64,000 nucleotides of DNA from CAVTWS01 sp963738445. Its GTDB lineage: Bacteria > Actinomycetota > Acidimicrobiia > Acidimicrobiales > SHLQ01. Below, one piece after another: positions 15,204-25,388 of this stretch (its first letter is position 1; each line of letters starts with the position of its first letter). The notes below the pieces were generated by a model that was not told the origin of the DNA, ran no database searches, and saw nothing but the letters and a program-made list of their open reading frames with translations. The position numbers and the translations under genes are program-made. Where the stretch lies: contig CAVTWS010000015.1 in the NCBI GenBank assembly GCA_963738445.1, forward strand, positions 124,001 to 188,000. The letters are read 5' to 3'.

Positions 15204-17515
15204 TCGTCCGGTCCGGCTCGGTGCCCGTCCGAACCGATCCGGCCACGACCGACCTGACCACGACCGACCTGGCCATCACCGGGATGACCTGCGCCTCGTG
15301 CGCTCACCGCATCGAGACGCGGCTGAACCACATCGACGGCGTCGAGGCGTCGGTCAACTACGCGACCGAGATCGCCCACGTGCGGTATGACCCGGCCCAG
15401 GTCGCGCCCGCCGATCTGGTCGAGGCCGTCAGTGCGGTGGGATACGCGGCACAGCCTGTCCTCACGCCGGGAGTCGGGGCGCCGGAGCGGTCAGGATCGT
15501 CGGTCGCGACCGGGATCGATGCGCCGGACCCGCTCCTCGAGCTACGCCAGCGCGTCGTCATCTGCGCCGTGCTGACCGTGCCGACGCTGGTCCTGTCGAT
15601 GGTGCCGGCGGCGCAGTTCGACAACTGGCAGTGGCTCGTGCTCACCCTGGCCAGCCCGGTCGTGGTGTGGGGCGCCTGGCCGTTCCATCGGGCGGCGTGG
15701 CGGAACCTGCGGCACGGTGCCGCGACGATGGACACGTTGATCTCGATCGGCACCCTGTCGGCCTACCTGTTCTCGTTGTGGTCGCTCTTCTTCGGTTCCG
15801 CCGGCGCGATGGGCATGACAATGGAGACCACCCTGAGCGCCGATCGATCGGCCACGGGCGAACACATCTATCTGGAGGTCGCGGCTGCCGTCACCACCTT
15901 CGTGACGCTGGGCCGGTACCTCGAGGCGCGGGCCAAGCGCCGGGCGGGTTCGGCGCTGCGGGCCGTCGCCGAGTTGAGCGTGCGCGAGGCCACCACGCTG
16001 GACGGATCCGGCCACGAACGCCTGGTCCGGATCGAGGACCTCGCCGTCGGTGACCGGTTCGTCGTCCGCCCCGGCGAGCGGGTCGCGACCGACGGCATCG
16101 TGGAATCCGGTTCGTCGGAGATCGACACGTCGGTCGTGACCGGCGAGTCCGTACCGCGAGAGGTGTCCACCGGCAGCGAGGTCATCGGCGCCACCGTCAA
16201 CGGCAGCGGGCGGCTGGTGGTGCGCGCCACGAAGGTGGGCGCCGACACCGCCTTGGCCCAGATCGGGCGCCTCGTGGCCGAGGCCCAGTCGGGGAAGGCC
16301 GAGATCCAGCGGTTGGCCGATCGTGTGTCGGGGGTCTTCGTTCCGGCCGTCGTGCTGATCGCGATCGGCACTCTGGGCGTCTGGCTCGGACGGGGGTCAT
16401 CGGTGTCGTCGGCCTTCTCGGCGGCCGTGGCCGTGCTGATCATCGCCTGCCCGTGTGCACTCGGTCTGGCCACGCCCACCGCGCTCCTGGTGGGCACGGG
16501 TCGAGCGGCGCAGATGGGCATCGTGATCCGGGGCGTGGAGGTCCTGGAGAGCACCCGCCGGATCGACACCATCGTGTTCGACAAGACGGGCACCATCACC
16601 ACGGGGCTCATGCAGGTGGTGGAGGTGGTGGCCGCGCCGTCGACGGGGCCGGACGAAGTGATCCGCCGGGCGGGTGCGCTCGAATCGGGCAGCGAACATC
16701 CAATCGCCCGGGCCATCGTGCGTGCGGCCGCGGAGGCGGGACCGATGGTCGAACCCGACCAGTTCGTCAGCGTGGCGGGTCTGGGAGTCTCCGGGTCGGT
16801 GGAGGGCGTGACCGTGACGGTGGGACGGCGGGCCCTCCTCGAGGAACATGGACTCCACGTGAGCTCGGAGATGGGGGCGGCCCTCGCCGACGCGGCAAGC
16901 GGGGGGAAGACGGCGGTCCTGGTGGGCTGGGACGGGGCGGTACAGGGCGTGGTGCTCATCGCCGACACGCCCAGGCCGACCAGCGCCGAAGCGGTCACCC
17001 GGTTCCGTGGTCTCGGCCTCACGCCGATCCTGCTCACCGGCGACAACGAACCGACGGCGCGAGCGGTGGCTCGGGCGGTCGGCATCGACGAGGTCGTCGC
17101 CGATGTGATGCCGGCGGACAAGGTGGCGGTCATCGAGCGGCTCCAGCGGGAGGGTCGGGTCGTGGCCATGGTCGGTGACGGGGTGAACGACGCCGCCGCG
17201 TTGGCCCGAGCGGACCTCGGACTGGCCATGGGAACGGGCACGGATGTGGCCATCGAGGCCAGCGACCTCACGCTCGTCTCCAGCGATCTGCTGGCCGGGG
17301 TCGACGCCGTGGCCCTGTCGCGGCGGACACTGGCGGTCATCAAGGGCAATCTCTTCTGGGCGTTCGCCTACAACCTGGCGGCCATCCCGGTGGCGGCGAC
17401 GGGGTACCTCAATCCGGTGATCGCCGGCGCGGCGATGGCCGCTTCGTCCGTGTTCGTCGTGACCAACAGCCTGCGCCTGCGCCGATTCGGGCGCTCTCGG
17501 ACCGAGACCGGATGA
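15200..17515 (+). CDS. copA: copper-exporting P1B-type ATPase
   Basis: A 771-residue membrane protein. An N-terminal heavy-metal-associated domain holds 'GMTCASC' (Cys31, Cys34). Membrane helices follow, then the TGES actuator motif, the ion-binding CPC (417-419) in 'IIACPCALGLATPTAL', the phosphorylation site DKTGT (Asp461), the HP motif in 'GSEHPIARAI' and 'GDGVNDAAALARADLG'. These together define a Cu(I)-exporting CopA. It pumps Cu(I) from cytoplasm outwards using ATP. Co-transcribed with csoR (4-bp overlap) and controlled by the CsoR operator. The next gene overlaps its stop by 4 bp. Confidence 0.93.
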   Translation: MIVRSGSVPVRTDPATTDLTTTDLAITGMTCASCAHRIETRLNHIDGVEASVNYATEIAHVRYDPAQVAPADLVEAVSAVGYAAQPVLTPGVGAPERSGSSVATGIDAPDPLLELRQRVVICAVLTVPTLVLSMVPAAQFDNWQWLVLTLASPVVVWGAWPFHRAAWRNLRHGAATMDTLISIGTLSAYLFSLWSLFFGSAGAMGMTMETTLSADRSATGEHIYLEVAAAVTTFVTLGRYLEARAKRRAGSALRAVAELSVREATTLDGSGHERLVRIEDLAVGDRFVVRPGERVATDGIVESGSSEIDTSVVTGESVPREVSTGSEVIGATVNGSGRLVVRATKVGADTALAQIGRLVAEAQSGKAEIQRLADRVSGVFVPAVVLIAIGTLGVWLGRGSSVSSAFSAAVAVLIIACPCALGLATPTALLVGTGRAAQMGIVIRGVEVLESTRRIDTIVFDKTGTITTGLMQVVEVVAAPSTGPDEVIRRAGALESGSEHPIARAIVRAAAEAGPMVEPDQFVSVAGLGVSGSVEGVTVTVGRRALLEEHGLHVSSEMGAALADAASGGKTAVLVGWDGAVQGVVLIADTPRPTSAEAVTRFRGLGLTPILLTGDNEPTARAVARAVGIDEVVADVMPADKVAVIERLQREGRVVAMVGDGVNDAAALARADLGLAMGTGTDVAIEASDLTLVSSDLLAGVDAVALSRRTLAVIKGNLFWAFAYNLAAIPVAATGYLNPVIAGAAMAASSVFVVTNSLRLRRFGRSRTETG

Positions 17516-18477
17516 ACCGGCTCGGCATCTCGGTGGCCGGGATGCGCCGACTGTGCTTCGACGACGGGCGGCCGGTCCGGGCCGCGTCGGCGATCGCCCG
17601 GCTCGGCGACGGGTGGCTCGTCGTCCAGGACGATGGCGCCCATGCGGCGTGGTGGCGCGCCTCGAGCGTGACCGGGATCAGGCTCTTCCCGGCCGTCGAC
17701 GGCCATGACGACTTCAGCTCGGCGGCGGGAACGAAGCACCTCAAACCGGACGTGGAGTCGGTGTGCGAGGTGCTGGTCGACGGTCGTCCCGGGGTGCTCG
17801 TGCTGGGTTCGGGGTCGAGCGCACGGCGGATGCGCGGCGCCGTGGTGACGGTCGGGGGGGATGTCGTCCAGGTTCGTGAGGGTGACCTGTCGTCGCTGTA
17901 CGCGGCGGCGGCCGAGGCGCTCGGCGTCGGGCGCGACGAACTGAACTTCGAGGGGGCGTGTTGCGTCGGAGAGGCCGTGCGGTGGTTCAACCGGGGCAAC
18001 GCCGTCCTCGGCGTTCCGTCATCGAGCATCGACGTACCGACCGCCGAGCTGCTCGCCGCTCTCGGCTCGGGTCCGAAACCGGCCTGGGAGCTCGTCGGAC
18101 GGACGACCTATGACCTTGGCGTCATCGACGATGTCGGCTTGGCGATCACCGATGCCGTCACGTTGCCGGACGGGCGGCTGCTCGTGAGCGCCGCGGCCGA
18201 AGACACCCCGAACATGGTGGACGACGGACCGGTCGTCGGCGCGGCGCTGGCGTTGATCGACGGCGATCGCCTGGTGGCCGTCGGCCGCGTGCCGTTGGTC
18301 GACGGGGCCGTCGCGAAGGTCGAAGGGCTGGCCGTCGACTCGGTGCGGGGACGGCGACTGGAGGTCCTCGCTGTGGTCGACGACGATGCCGACTCGCCGT
18401 CGCTCGCCCTCGACCTGGTGGTCGAGTTGCCCCCTCCCGAGGGTCGGCCGAGCGAACGTCGACCCCGCCGAGCCTGA
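17512..18477 (+). CDS. conserved hypothetical protein, possible beta-propeller-like
   Basis: A 321-residue soluble protein that I do not recognise with certainty. It is rich in repeated short strands ('ARLGDGWLVVQDDGAHAAWW', 'GRPGVLVLGSGSSARR', 'DVVQVREGDLSSLY') with a 'FPAVDGHDDFSSAAGTKHLK' segment, and resembles actinobacterial proteins of unknown function with a propeller-like pattern. There is no signal peptide or membrane helix. ATG overlaps the copA stop (ATGA), so it lies on the copper transcript, but no obvious Cys/His metal cluster suggests copper binding. Confidence 0.65.
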   Translation: MNRLGISVAGMRRLCFDDGRPVRAASAIARLGDGWLVVQDDGAHAAWWRASSVTGIRLFPAVDGHDDFSSAAGTKHLKPDVESVCEVLVDGRPGVLVLGSGSSARRMRGAVVTVGGDVVQVREGDLSSLYAAAAEALGVGRDELNFEGACCVGEAVRWFNRGNAVLGVPSSSIDVPTAELLAALGSGPKPAWELVGRTTYDLGVIDDVGLAITDAVTLPDGRLLVSAAAEDTPNMVDDGPVVGAALALIDGDRLVAVGRVPLVDGAVAKVEGLAVDSVRGRRLEVLAVVDDDADSPSLALDLVVELPPPEGRPSERRPRRA

Positions 18478-18517
18478 GGTGCGGGCGCTCCCGTACGATG
18501 GAGGAGTGGCCCCGTCG

Positions 18518-19486
18518 ATGATCCCGGCCGCAGAGCTTCGGCCCGGCGTCTTGCCCACCGAGCGTCTCCACGCTGATGGGCGACCGAAGGGGCCGTTGCG
18601 CGACGAGCTGCGGGTCATCCCGGCCGGGCGCAACGCCATAACGGTGGCGGCGGCATGGGGTCAGATCGTCGCCGTCACCGCGGGAGCCGTGCTCATCGAT
18701 CACCCTGTGGCCTGGGTCGCCGCGGTGCTGCTCCAGGGCCGGGCGTTCGCTCTGCTGCTGATCCTCGGGCACGAAGCGGCCCATCGGCTCCTGTTCCCGA
18801 ATCGCCGCGTCAACGACCTGGTGGGCCGCTGGCTGCTCGGGTACCCGGCCTTCAATCCCATCGACACCTACCGGCGGGGCCACATGGCCCACCACCGAGA
18901 TGCGCTGGGGCCGGCCGAACCCGACAAGGGGCTGTATGCCGGATACCCGATCAGCACGGCCTCCCTGGGCCGAAAGCTGGCCCGGGACGCCTTCGGCAAC
19001 TCGGGGTGGAAGAACCTGAAGCCGCTCCTGGTGGCGCTCGCCAAGCCCTCGGCCCGCCCGGTGGCCTTGCGGATCGTGGCCGCCCAGCTCGTCCTGCTGG
19101 GCGTAGCCACCGCCTTCGGTCGGCCCGAGCTGTACCTGTTCTTGTGGTTCCTCCCCTGGATGACGGTGTGGCGGGTGCTGAACCGTCTGCGGGCGATCGC
19201 CGAGCACGGCGGCATGACCGCCAGCGCCGATCACCGCCTCACCACCCATCACGTGCGGCAGTCGTGGCCGGCCCGGTTCTGGATCGTCCCGTACAACACG
19301 GGATGGCACCTGGCCCACCACGTCGATCCCGGGGTGCCGTTCCGCAACCTGCCCCGCCTGCAGCGCGAGCTGGACCAGGCCGGGTGGTCGAAACCGGGCC
19401 TTCGGTGGCGCGGCTACTGGTCGCTGTGGCGGGCGCTCGCCAGCCGCCCACCGCATCCCCGCGAGTGCCCCATCACGCCGACCTAA
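18518..19486 (+). CDS. membrane fatty acid desaturase
   Basis: A protein of 322 residues from ATG 18518; GTG 18506 is also possible, with GGAGGA directly before it. The three histidine boxes of membrane di-iron desaturases are present: 'GHEAAHR' (HxxxH), 'GHMAHHR' (HxxHH) and 'TGWHLAHHVDP' (HxxHH). Hydrophobic segments lie between them ('LILGHE...' side, 'LRIVAAQLVLLGVATAF', 'LYLFLWFLPWMTVW'). It inserts a double bond or hydroxyl into acyl chains or carotenoid-like lipids at the membrane using ferredoxin- or cytochrome-supplied electrons. The substrate is not determinable. Monocistronic or weakly linked to flanking genes. Confidence 0.82.
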   Translation: MIPAAELRPGVLPTERLHADGRPKGPLRDELRVIPAGRNAITVAAAWGQIVAVTAGAVLIDHPVAWVAAVLLQGRAFALLLILGHEAAHRLLFPNRRVNDLVGRWLLGYPAFNPIDTYRRGHMAHHRDALGPAEPDKGLYAGYPISTASLGRKLARDAFGNSGWKNLKPLLVALAKPSARPVALRIVAAQLVLLGVATAFGRPELYLFLWFLPWMTVWRVLNRLRAIAEHGGMTASADHRLTTHHVRQSWPARFWIVPYNTGWHLAHHVDPGVPFRNLPRLQRELDQAGWSKPGLRWRGYWSLWRALASRPPHPRECPITPT

Positions 19487-19512
19487 CGTTCTGTCACCGG
19501 CCCGGGAGAGAC

Positions 19513-22500
19513 ATGACCGATCAGACGTACCACCTCCAAGACCGGTACACCGCGGAGCAGTCGCACGTCTTCCTCTCGGGCATCCAGGCCCTCGCCCGTC
19601 TCCCCGTGGAGCAGCTGCTCGTCGACCGCCGGGCCGGCCTCGACACCGCGGCGTTCGTGTGCGGCTACCCGGGTTCACCGCTCGGCGGTTTCGACGGCGC
19701 GATCGCCGAGGCGGCCGCACTCCGGCCCGATCTCACAATCCATCACCAGCCGGGGGTCAACGAGGAGTACGCCGCCACCGCGGTCATGGGGTCCCAGCTC
19801 GCCGGTGGCCGACCCGACGCCCTCTTCGACGGTGTGCTCGGTGTCTGGTACGGAAAGGCGCCGGGGGTGGACCGGGCGGTCGACGCCCTGCGCCACGCCA
19901 CGTTCGCCGGCACGTGGCACCGCGGCGGCGCGGTGGCGCTCGTCGGCGACGACCCCGCGGCGAAGAGCTCCACGATCCCTTCCTCCTCGGCCGGGGTCCT
20001 GTCGGATCTCCACATGCCGATGTTGTACCCCGGCGGTCCGGCCGAGGCGCTCGATCTCGGCCGTCACGCCGTCGCCCTCTCCCGCGCCAGCGGGTTGTGG
20101 GTGTCGATCAAGATCGTCGCGGACGTGGCCGACGGCACGGCATCGGTCGATCTCGACATCGACCGCGTGCAGCCCCGCATCCCCACCATCGAGGGCCACG
20201 AGTACGACCCGCGCGCCCAACGGGACCCTGCTGACGCCGTTCACCCTCGACGTGGAACGCGAGATCTACGAGATCCGGTACCCGATCGCCGTCGAGTACG
20301 CGGGTCTGAACCGGCTCAACCGGGTGACCGCGGGGTCGGGCGATGCGTGGCTGGGGATCATGGCCTCGGGGGTGTCCTACGGTGAGGTGCGGGAGGCGTT
20401 GGCCCGGCTGGGCCTCCGTACCGACGACGAGGTGGCCGGCGCCGGGCTGCGGGTGTTCCGCATGCAGATGCCGCTCCCGTTCGATCCGGCGTCGGTGCGG
20501 GCGTTCGCCCGCGGGTTGAGCGAGATCGTCGTCGTCGAGGAGAAGCTCCCGAACATCGAGACCCTGGTCAAAGATGCCTTGTATGCGGTTCCGGATCGGC
20601 CGCTCGTCGTCGGCAAGTTCGACGACCAGGACCGGCCGTTGTTCCCCGGTTATGGCAGCCTCACCGCCGATTCGATCGCGCCCCTTCTGCGCCGCCGGTT
20701 GGAGCCGAGTCTCGCCGATCGCCTGGCCCCGCCGCCACCCACACCTGCCGTCCGCATCCCGCTGGCGGTGGAACGCACGCCCTTCTACTGCTCCGGCTGC
20801 CCGCACAACCGTTCCACCGAGGTGCCCGACGGCTCCCTCGTCGGTGCCGGCATCGGCTGCCACACCATGGTGCTGTTCATGGACCCCGCACGGGTCGGCG
20901 ATGTCGCCGGACTCACCTGCATGGGCAACGAGGGGACCCAGTGGATCGGCATGGCACCCTTCGTGGATCGGCCCCACCTGATCCAGAACCTGGGCGACGG
21001 CACCTACTTCCACAGCGGCCAGCTGGCGGTGACCGCGGCGGTCGCGGCCGGGGTCAACATCACCTACAAGCTGCTGTACAACGGCGCCGTGGCGATGACG
21101 GGCGGTCAGCAACCCCAGGGCCAGCTCGATGTGCCCGCGGTCAGCCGCATCCTGCTGGAGCAGGGCGTGAAACGGGTGCTCATCACAGCCGACGATCCGT
21201 CGAAGTACCGCAAGGTCTCGCTGCCGGCATCGGTCGACGTGTGGCCTCGCGAGCGGCTCGTCGAGGCGCAGGAGACGTTGGCGCGAGATCCCGGGCGTCA
21301 CGGTGCTCATCCACGACCAGATGTGCGCGGCGGAGGCTCGTCGCCTGCGCAAGCGGGGTCTCATCGCATCGCCGACCCAGCGGGTGGTCATCAACCATCG
21401 GATCTGCGAAGGCTGCGGGGATTGCGGCGAGGTCAGCAACTGTTTGTCGGTGCAGCCGGTCGAGACCCCGTGGGGGCGCAAGACCCACATCGACCAGACC
21501 ACGTGCAACCTCGATTACTCGTGCCTGGAAGGTGACTGCCCGTCGTTCATGGTGGTGGAGACCAAGCCGTCGTGGTGGGGGCGATTGACGGCGCGTCTGT
21601 TCGATCCGGGTCGCCGCCGATCGTCGCCGAAGTCGGTCGAGTCGGCACCGGACATGCCGACGCCCGGGGCCTCGACGCCTGGGCTCGCGACGTCTGGGCT
21701 CCCGACGCCTGGGCGGATCGTCCCCGATTCGGATTTCGCGCTCCGCATCACCGGGATCGGCGGGACGGGAGTGGTGACGGTCGCGCAGGTGCTCGGTACC
21801 GCGGCGTTGCTCGACGGTCTCGAGGTGCGCGGGCTCGACCAGATCGGCTTGAGCCAGAAGGCGGGCCCGGTCGTGAGCGACCTCCGGTTCGTGCGTGGTG
21901 CGCAGGGGGGCACCAACCGGCTCGGCGTGGGTCAGGCCCATCTGCTGCTCGCCCTCGATCAGCTGGTCGCTGCGTCTTCGAAAGGGCTCGACGTGTCAGC
22001 GCCGGCCACGGTCGTGGTGGGCTCGACCTCGACCACTCCAACGGGCGCCATGATCACCCACCCGGGTATGGAGACGCCGACCGTCGACGAGTTGTGCCGC
22101 CGCATCGCCGACACGACCGACCCCCGGCACCAGTACTGGGTGGATGCCCTGGCGGTGACCGCGGCGGCCTTCGGCAACGCCATGACCGCCAACGTGTTCG
22201 TCCTCGGCCTGGCGTACCAGGTGGGGGCGCTACCCATCAGCGCAGAATCGATCGAGGAAGCGCTCCGCCTCAACGGAGCGGCCGTCGACGCCAACCTGGC
22301 CGCCTTCCGGCTCGGACGTCGGCACGCGGTGTCACCCGTCGATTCTGGGGCCTCGACCCCCTCGGTCGCCCCGTCGTCGAGCGCCGCCACGCGGGCGGCG
22401 GCGGCGGTGCCCGAGCATGCCGCTGAGGTCGCCCGCCTCACCGACGATCTCGTCGCCTACCAGGACCGTCGATACGCCGACGGGTTCGTCGATGTGATCG

Positions 22501-23033
22501 AACGGGTCGTGCAGGCCGAGCGGCAGGTCACGCCGGAGAGCTCGGAGCTCCCGCTCACCCAGGCCGTGGCGCGCAGCCTGCACAAGCTCATGGCCTACAA
22601 GGACGAGTACGAGGTGGCGCGCCTGATGCTCGATCCCGACGGACGCCAGGAGGCCGAGCGCGTCGCCGGTTCGAAGGGCGTGATCTCGGCCAAGCTGCAC
22701 CCGCCGATCCTGCGGGCCGCCGGCCTGTCGCGGAAGCTCACGTTCGGCCCGGCGACCTTGCCGGCGATGGCGCTGCTCCGGCGTGGCAAACGCCTGCGGG
22801 GGACGGTCTTCGATCCCTTCCGCAGCGCCGACGTCCGCCGCGTCGAGCGCAGCCTCATCCCGGAGTTCCTGGCCGCCCTCGACCGCGTGCTCGCCGGGCT
22901 CGACGCCACCAACCTCGATGCGGCCGTCCGTGTGGCCGCGCTCCCCGACATGGTGCGCGGCTACGAGCACATCAAGCTGGCCCGGGTAGCCGAGTACCGA
23001 AGCCACCTGGCCGACGCCCTAACCACCTGGTAA
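19513..23033 (+). pseudogene. indolepyruvate ferredoxin oxidoreductase, fused alpha/gamma polypeptide, two frameshifts
   Basis: The full-length protein (about 1172 residues after correction) reads in three successive frames. Frame 1 runs from ATG 19513 ('FVCGYPGSPLGGFDGAIAEA', 'GVNEEYAATAVMGSQL'). It shifts near 20213 (context CCGCGCGCCC) into the ThDP half ('FYCSGCPHNRSTEVP', 'GIGCHTMVLFM', 'MGNEGTQWIGMAPF'), then near 21286 (GGCGCGAGAT) into the part with the cysteine cluster 'CEGCGDCGEVSNC' and 'CNLDYSCLEGDCPSF' and the gamma domain 'GIGGTGVVTVAQVLGTAALL'. Each break is cured by deleting one base. The enzyme oxidatively decarboxylates aryl-pyruvates, reducing ferredoxin. A linker at 21669-21713 has three 15-bp repeats (T-P-G units). 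Likely functional with assembly errors. Confidence 0.85.
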
Positions 23034-23109
23034 CCCCCACCCCCACCCCCACCCCCGGAATTTGGTGAGGAATCACCTGCGGCAGGCGATGGTGTGCCGA
23101 ATTTCGGGG
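23034..23109 (+). repeat. C5A tract (G-quadruplex on minus strand) followed by nested hairpin
   Basis: Directly after the TAA stop of the oxidoreductase, four CCCCC runs separated by single A bases fill 23034-23056. The complementary strand reads GGGGGT repeats, an ideal G-quadruplex. It merges into CCCCGGAATTTGG (23053-23065), which pairs imperfectly (11 of 13) with CCGAATTTCGGGG (23097-23109). Inside lie CACC/GGTG and CCTGC/GCAGG arms (23074-23094). The structure could be a terminator or a REP-like mobile palindrome. Confidence 0.7.
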
Positions 23110-23162
23110 GGCGGGGTGGCATTTCGGGCGACAGCGGGGCGTCGGGCTGGCAGTGTGGTCGG

Positions 23163-24386
23163 GTGACCGGGACCAGGATCAGCGGCGTCGACGAGGCGCA
23201 GCGCCGAGAGGTCGCCGACGTGTTCCGGACCGCGCTGCTCCATCCGCCTTACAGCGACGACGCCTGGGCCGAGGCGGGGACCAGCTGGGCCGACATGGGT
23301 TCGTGGGCGGCCTGGGACGGCGACGAGTGTGTCGGCCACGCCGGGTACTACGGATTCGACACCCTGGTCCCCGGCGGTCGCCGACTCCCGTCGGCGGGGA
23401 TCACGCGGGTGGGCGTGCTGCCGACACACACCCGTCGGGGAGTGCTCACCGGGCTCATGACCGATCTCCTGCTGGCCGCTCGGGCCGACGGCAGGGTCCT
23501 GGCGAACCTGCGCGCCTCCGAGGGCGGGATCTACGGACGGTTCGGCTTCGGCGCTGCGACCGACGCCGAAGTGGTCGAGGTCGACACCCGGAAGGCCCGG
23601 CCGGTGATCGCCGATCCCGGCGGTCGCTGTCGCATGATCAAGCGCGACGCCTGGCTCGGTCTCCTGCCGGACCTCTACGACCGGGTGGTCAACCGCGTCG
23701 GCGCCATCAGCCGGACTCCTTGGATGTGGGAGCGGTACCTGCACGAAGGCCTCACCGGCAGCGAGGCACACCACGTCGTCGTGCACACGAATGCGGACGG
23801 GGTCGACGACGGGTTCGTCCACTACTCCACGACCAGCCTGGAGGAACCGGCGAACTGGCACTGGGGCCGGGCCGACGTGTGGGACCTGTGGGGGACCACA
23901 CCGCGGGTCGAGGTCGCCTTGTGGGATCACGTCGTCAACGTCGACCTGATCACGCTCGTGCGGGTCGAGGAGTGTCCCCGGGACCTGGCGCTTCGCGCCG
24001 CGATCGCCGATCCCCGGGCCTGCACCACGCGACTCCGGTACGACGAGACGTGGCTCCGGGTGCTCGAGCTCGACACCGCCCTGCGGGCGCGCTCGTACGC
24101 CCCAATGACACCGTTGACCCTCGCCGTCACCGACCCGCTCGTCGGTGCGAACAACGGGCGCTGGCGGATCGGCGGCGACGGCGCCGAGAAGGTCGACGGC
24201 GACGCCTCCGGTCCGGCCGACCTCGTGACGGACATCGCCGGTCTGAGCGCTGCCTACCTCGGTTCGTCGAGTTGGTGGGAGCAGTGTGCGGCCGGTCGGA
24301 CCACCGTGACCTCGAGCGAGGTGCTCCGTCACGCCGACGCGTTGTTCGGGTGCCGGCCGCTGGCCTTCTCAGGCTCCTACTTCTGA
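23163..24386 (+). CDS. Eis-like GNAT N-acetyltransferase
   Basis: A protein of 407 residues from GTG 23163. The N-terminal GNAT domain has the acetyl-CoA-binding 'ITRVGVLPTHTRRGVLTGLM' (V-x-x-x-x-R-x-G/A type) and 'LRASEGGIYGRFGFGAAT', the signature of Eis-family proteins. The second half is a further GNAT-like domain plus a sterol-carrier-like domain ('TPRVEVALWDHVVNVDLITL'), and the protein ends in Phe as Eis does. Family members acetylate amines such as aminoglycosides or protein Lys. The substrate here is unknown. Upstream is the G4/hairpin region, so it probably starts its own transcript. Confidence 0.78.
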   Translation: MTGTRISGVDEAQRREVADVFRTALLHPPYSDDAWAEAGTSWADMGSWAAWDGDECVGHAGYYGFDTLVPGGRRLPSAGITRVGVLPTHTRRGVLTGLMTDLLLAARADGRVLANLRASEGGIYGRFGFGAATDAEVVEVDTRKARPVIADPGGRCRMIKRDAWLGLLPDLYDRVVNRVGAISRTPWMWERYLHEGLTGSEAHHVVVHTNADGVDDGFVHYSTTSLEEPANWHWGRADVWDLWGTTPRVEVALWDHVVNVDLITLVRVEECPRDLALRAAIADPRACTTRLRYDETWLRVLELDTALRARSYAPMTPLTLAVTDPLVGANNGRWRIGGDGAEKVDGDASGPADLVTDIAGLSAAYLGSSSWWEQCAAGRTTVTSSEVLRHADALFGCRPLAFSGSYF

Positions 24387-24398
24387 TGAGTCGCACGA

Positions 24399-25388
24399 AT
24401 GGCTGACGCCTTCGAGGTGCCGGCGCGAGGCGTCGTGGCCCGTCAGATCGTTCAACGACGCGACCGTCTGGCCGCTCGCAACGACCTCCCCCTCCTCGCC
24501 GGAATCGTGGCCGTGGTGGCCTGGGGTGTGGGCCCGTTGTTCATCCGGGGCATGTCCGTGTCGTTCGGGACGATCGTCTTCTATCGGCTCTGGGCCGGTG
24601 TGGTCGTCATGATCACCATGGCCCGGATGACGGGCGGTTCGGTCGACCGGGCGACGATGCGGGTCACCTGGCTCCCGGGGATCTTCTTCGGTACGTCGAT
24701 GGTCTTCGGTTTCTGGTCCTTCCAGGAGACCTCCATCGCCAACGCCACGATCATCGGCGCCATGACCCCGGCGATCATCCTGGTCGCGGCGGCGAAGCTC
24801 TACGGAGAGCGCCGAAGCGGCGCCCAGCTGGTCGGGGCCGCCGCCGGATTCGCCGGAGTCGCCATCGTCGTGATCGGCGCCGGTGGCACGGGAGGCGCGA
24901 CGCTCAAGGGCGACCTGCTGGCCGCGGTCAATCTGGTGTTGTGGTGCGTCTACCTGCTGGTGACGAAACGGGTCCGGGCGGCGGGGATGCACGCGGGCTC
25001 GTACATCGCCTCGATCTTCCTGTGGAGCGCCATCGTGGTCACTCCATGGTGCCTGGCAGTGTCTGACGACCTCGGCGCCATGACCTTCCGGGACGTCCTC
25101 CTCGTCCTCGGCATGTGCCTGATTCCGGGCCTCGTGGGGCACTCGTTGATGTCGTGGGCGCAGAGCGATCTCGACGTGTCGATCGTCTCGCTGCTCGGCT
25201 TGGCCAACCCCGTCGTCGCCGCCGTCGGAGCGTGGATCGTCTACGACCAGAGCCTCAACGGGTGGCAGTATCTGGGCTCGGTCCTGGTGCTGGCGGGCCT
25301 GGCGTCGGTGGTGGCCGATCAGCGGGCCACGGTCAGACTCGAGCCTCGATCCGGGCCTCGAGCCGGCTCGGACCGTGGGCCCACATGA
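24399..25388 (+). CDS. EamA/DMT-superfamily transporter
   Basis: A 329-residue membrane protein with about ten hydrophobic helices in two similar halves, for example 'LPLLAGIVAVVAWGVGPLFI' and 'LVGAAAGFAGVAIVVIGAGG' in the first half and 'LLAAVNLVLWCVYLLVTKRV' and 'VSLLGLANPVVAAVGAWIVY' in the second. The proline/glycine-rich 'NATIIGAMTPAIILVAAAKL' is typical of EamA proteins. The family exports or imports metabolites such as amino acids or nucleotides by an undetermined mechanism; no ligand can be assigned. Its 3' end overlaps the convergent P450 gene by 56 bp. Confidence 0.82.
   Translation: MADAFEVPARGVVARQIVQRRDRLAARNDLPLLAGIVAVVAWGVGPLFIRGMSVSFGTIVFYRLWAGVVVMITMARMTGGSVDRATMRVTWLPGIFFGTSMVFGFWSFQETSIANATIIGAMTPAIILVAAAKLYGERRSGAQLVGAAAGFAGVAIVVIGAGGTGGATLKGDLLAAVNLVLWCVYLLVTKRVRAAGMHAGSYIASIFLWSAIVVTPWCLAVSDDLGAMTFRDVLLVLGMCLIPGLVGHSLMSWAQSDLDVSIVSLLGLANPVVAAVGAWIVYDQSLNGWQYLGSVLVLAGLASVVADQRATVRLEPRSGPRAGSDRGPT

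Noticed and set aside
21669..21713. Three 15-bp repeats as a possible CRISPR or mobile element
   Set aside because: They are in frame and encode a T-P-G linker inside the oxidoreductase; no spacers or cas genes exist in the window.
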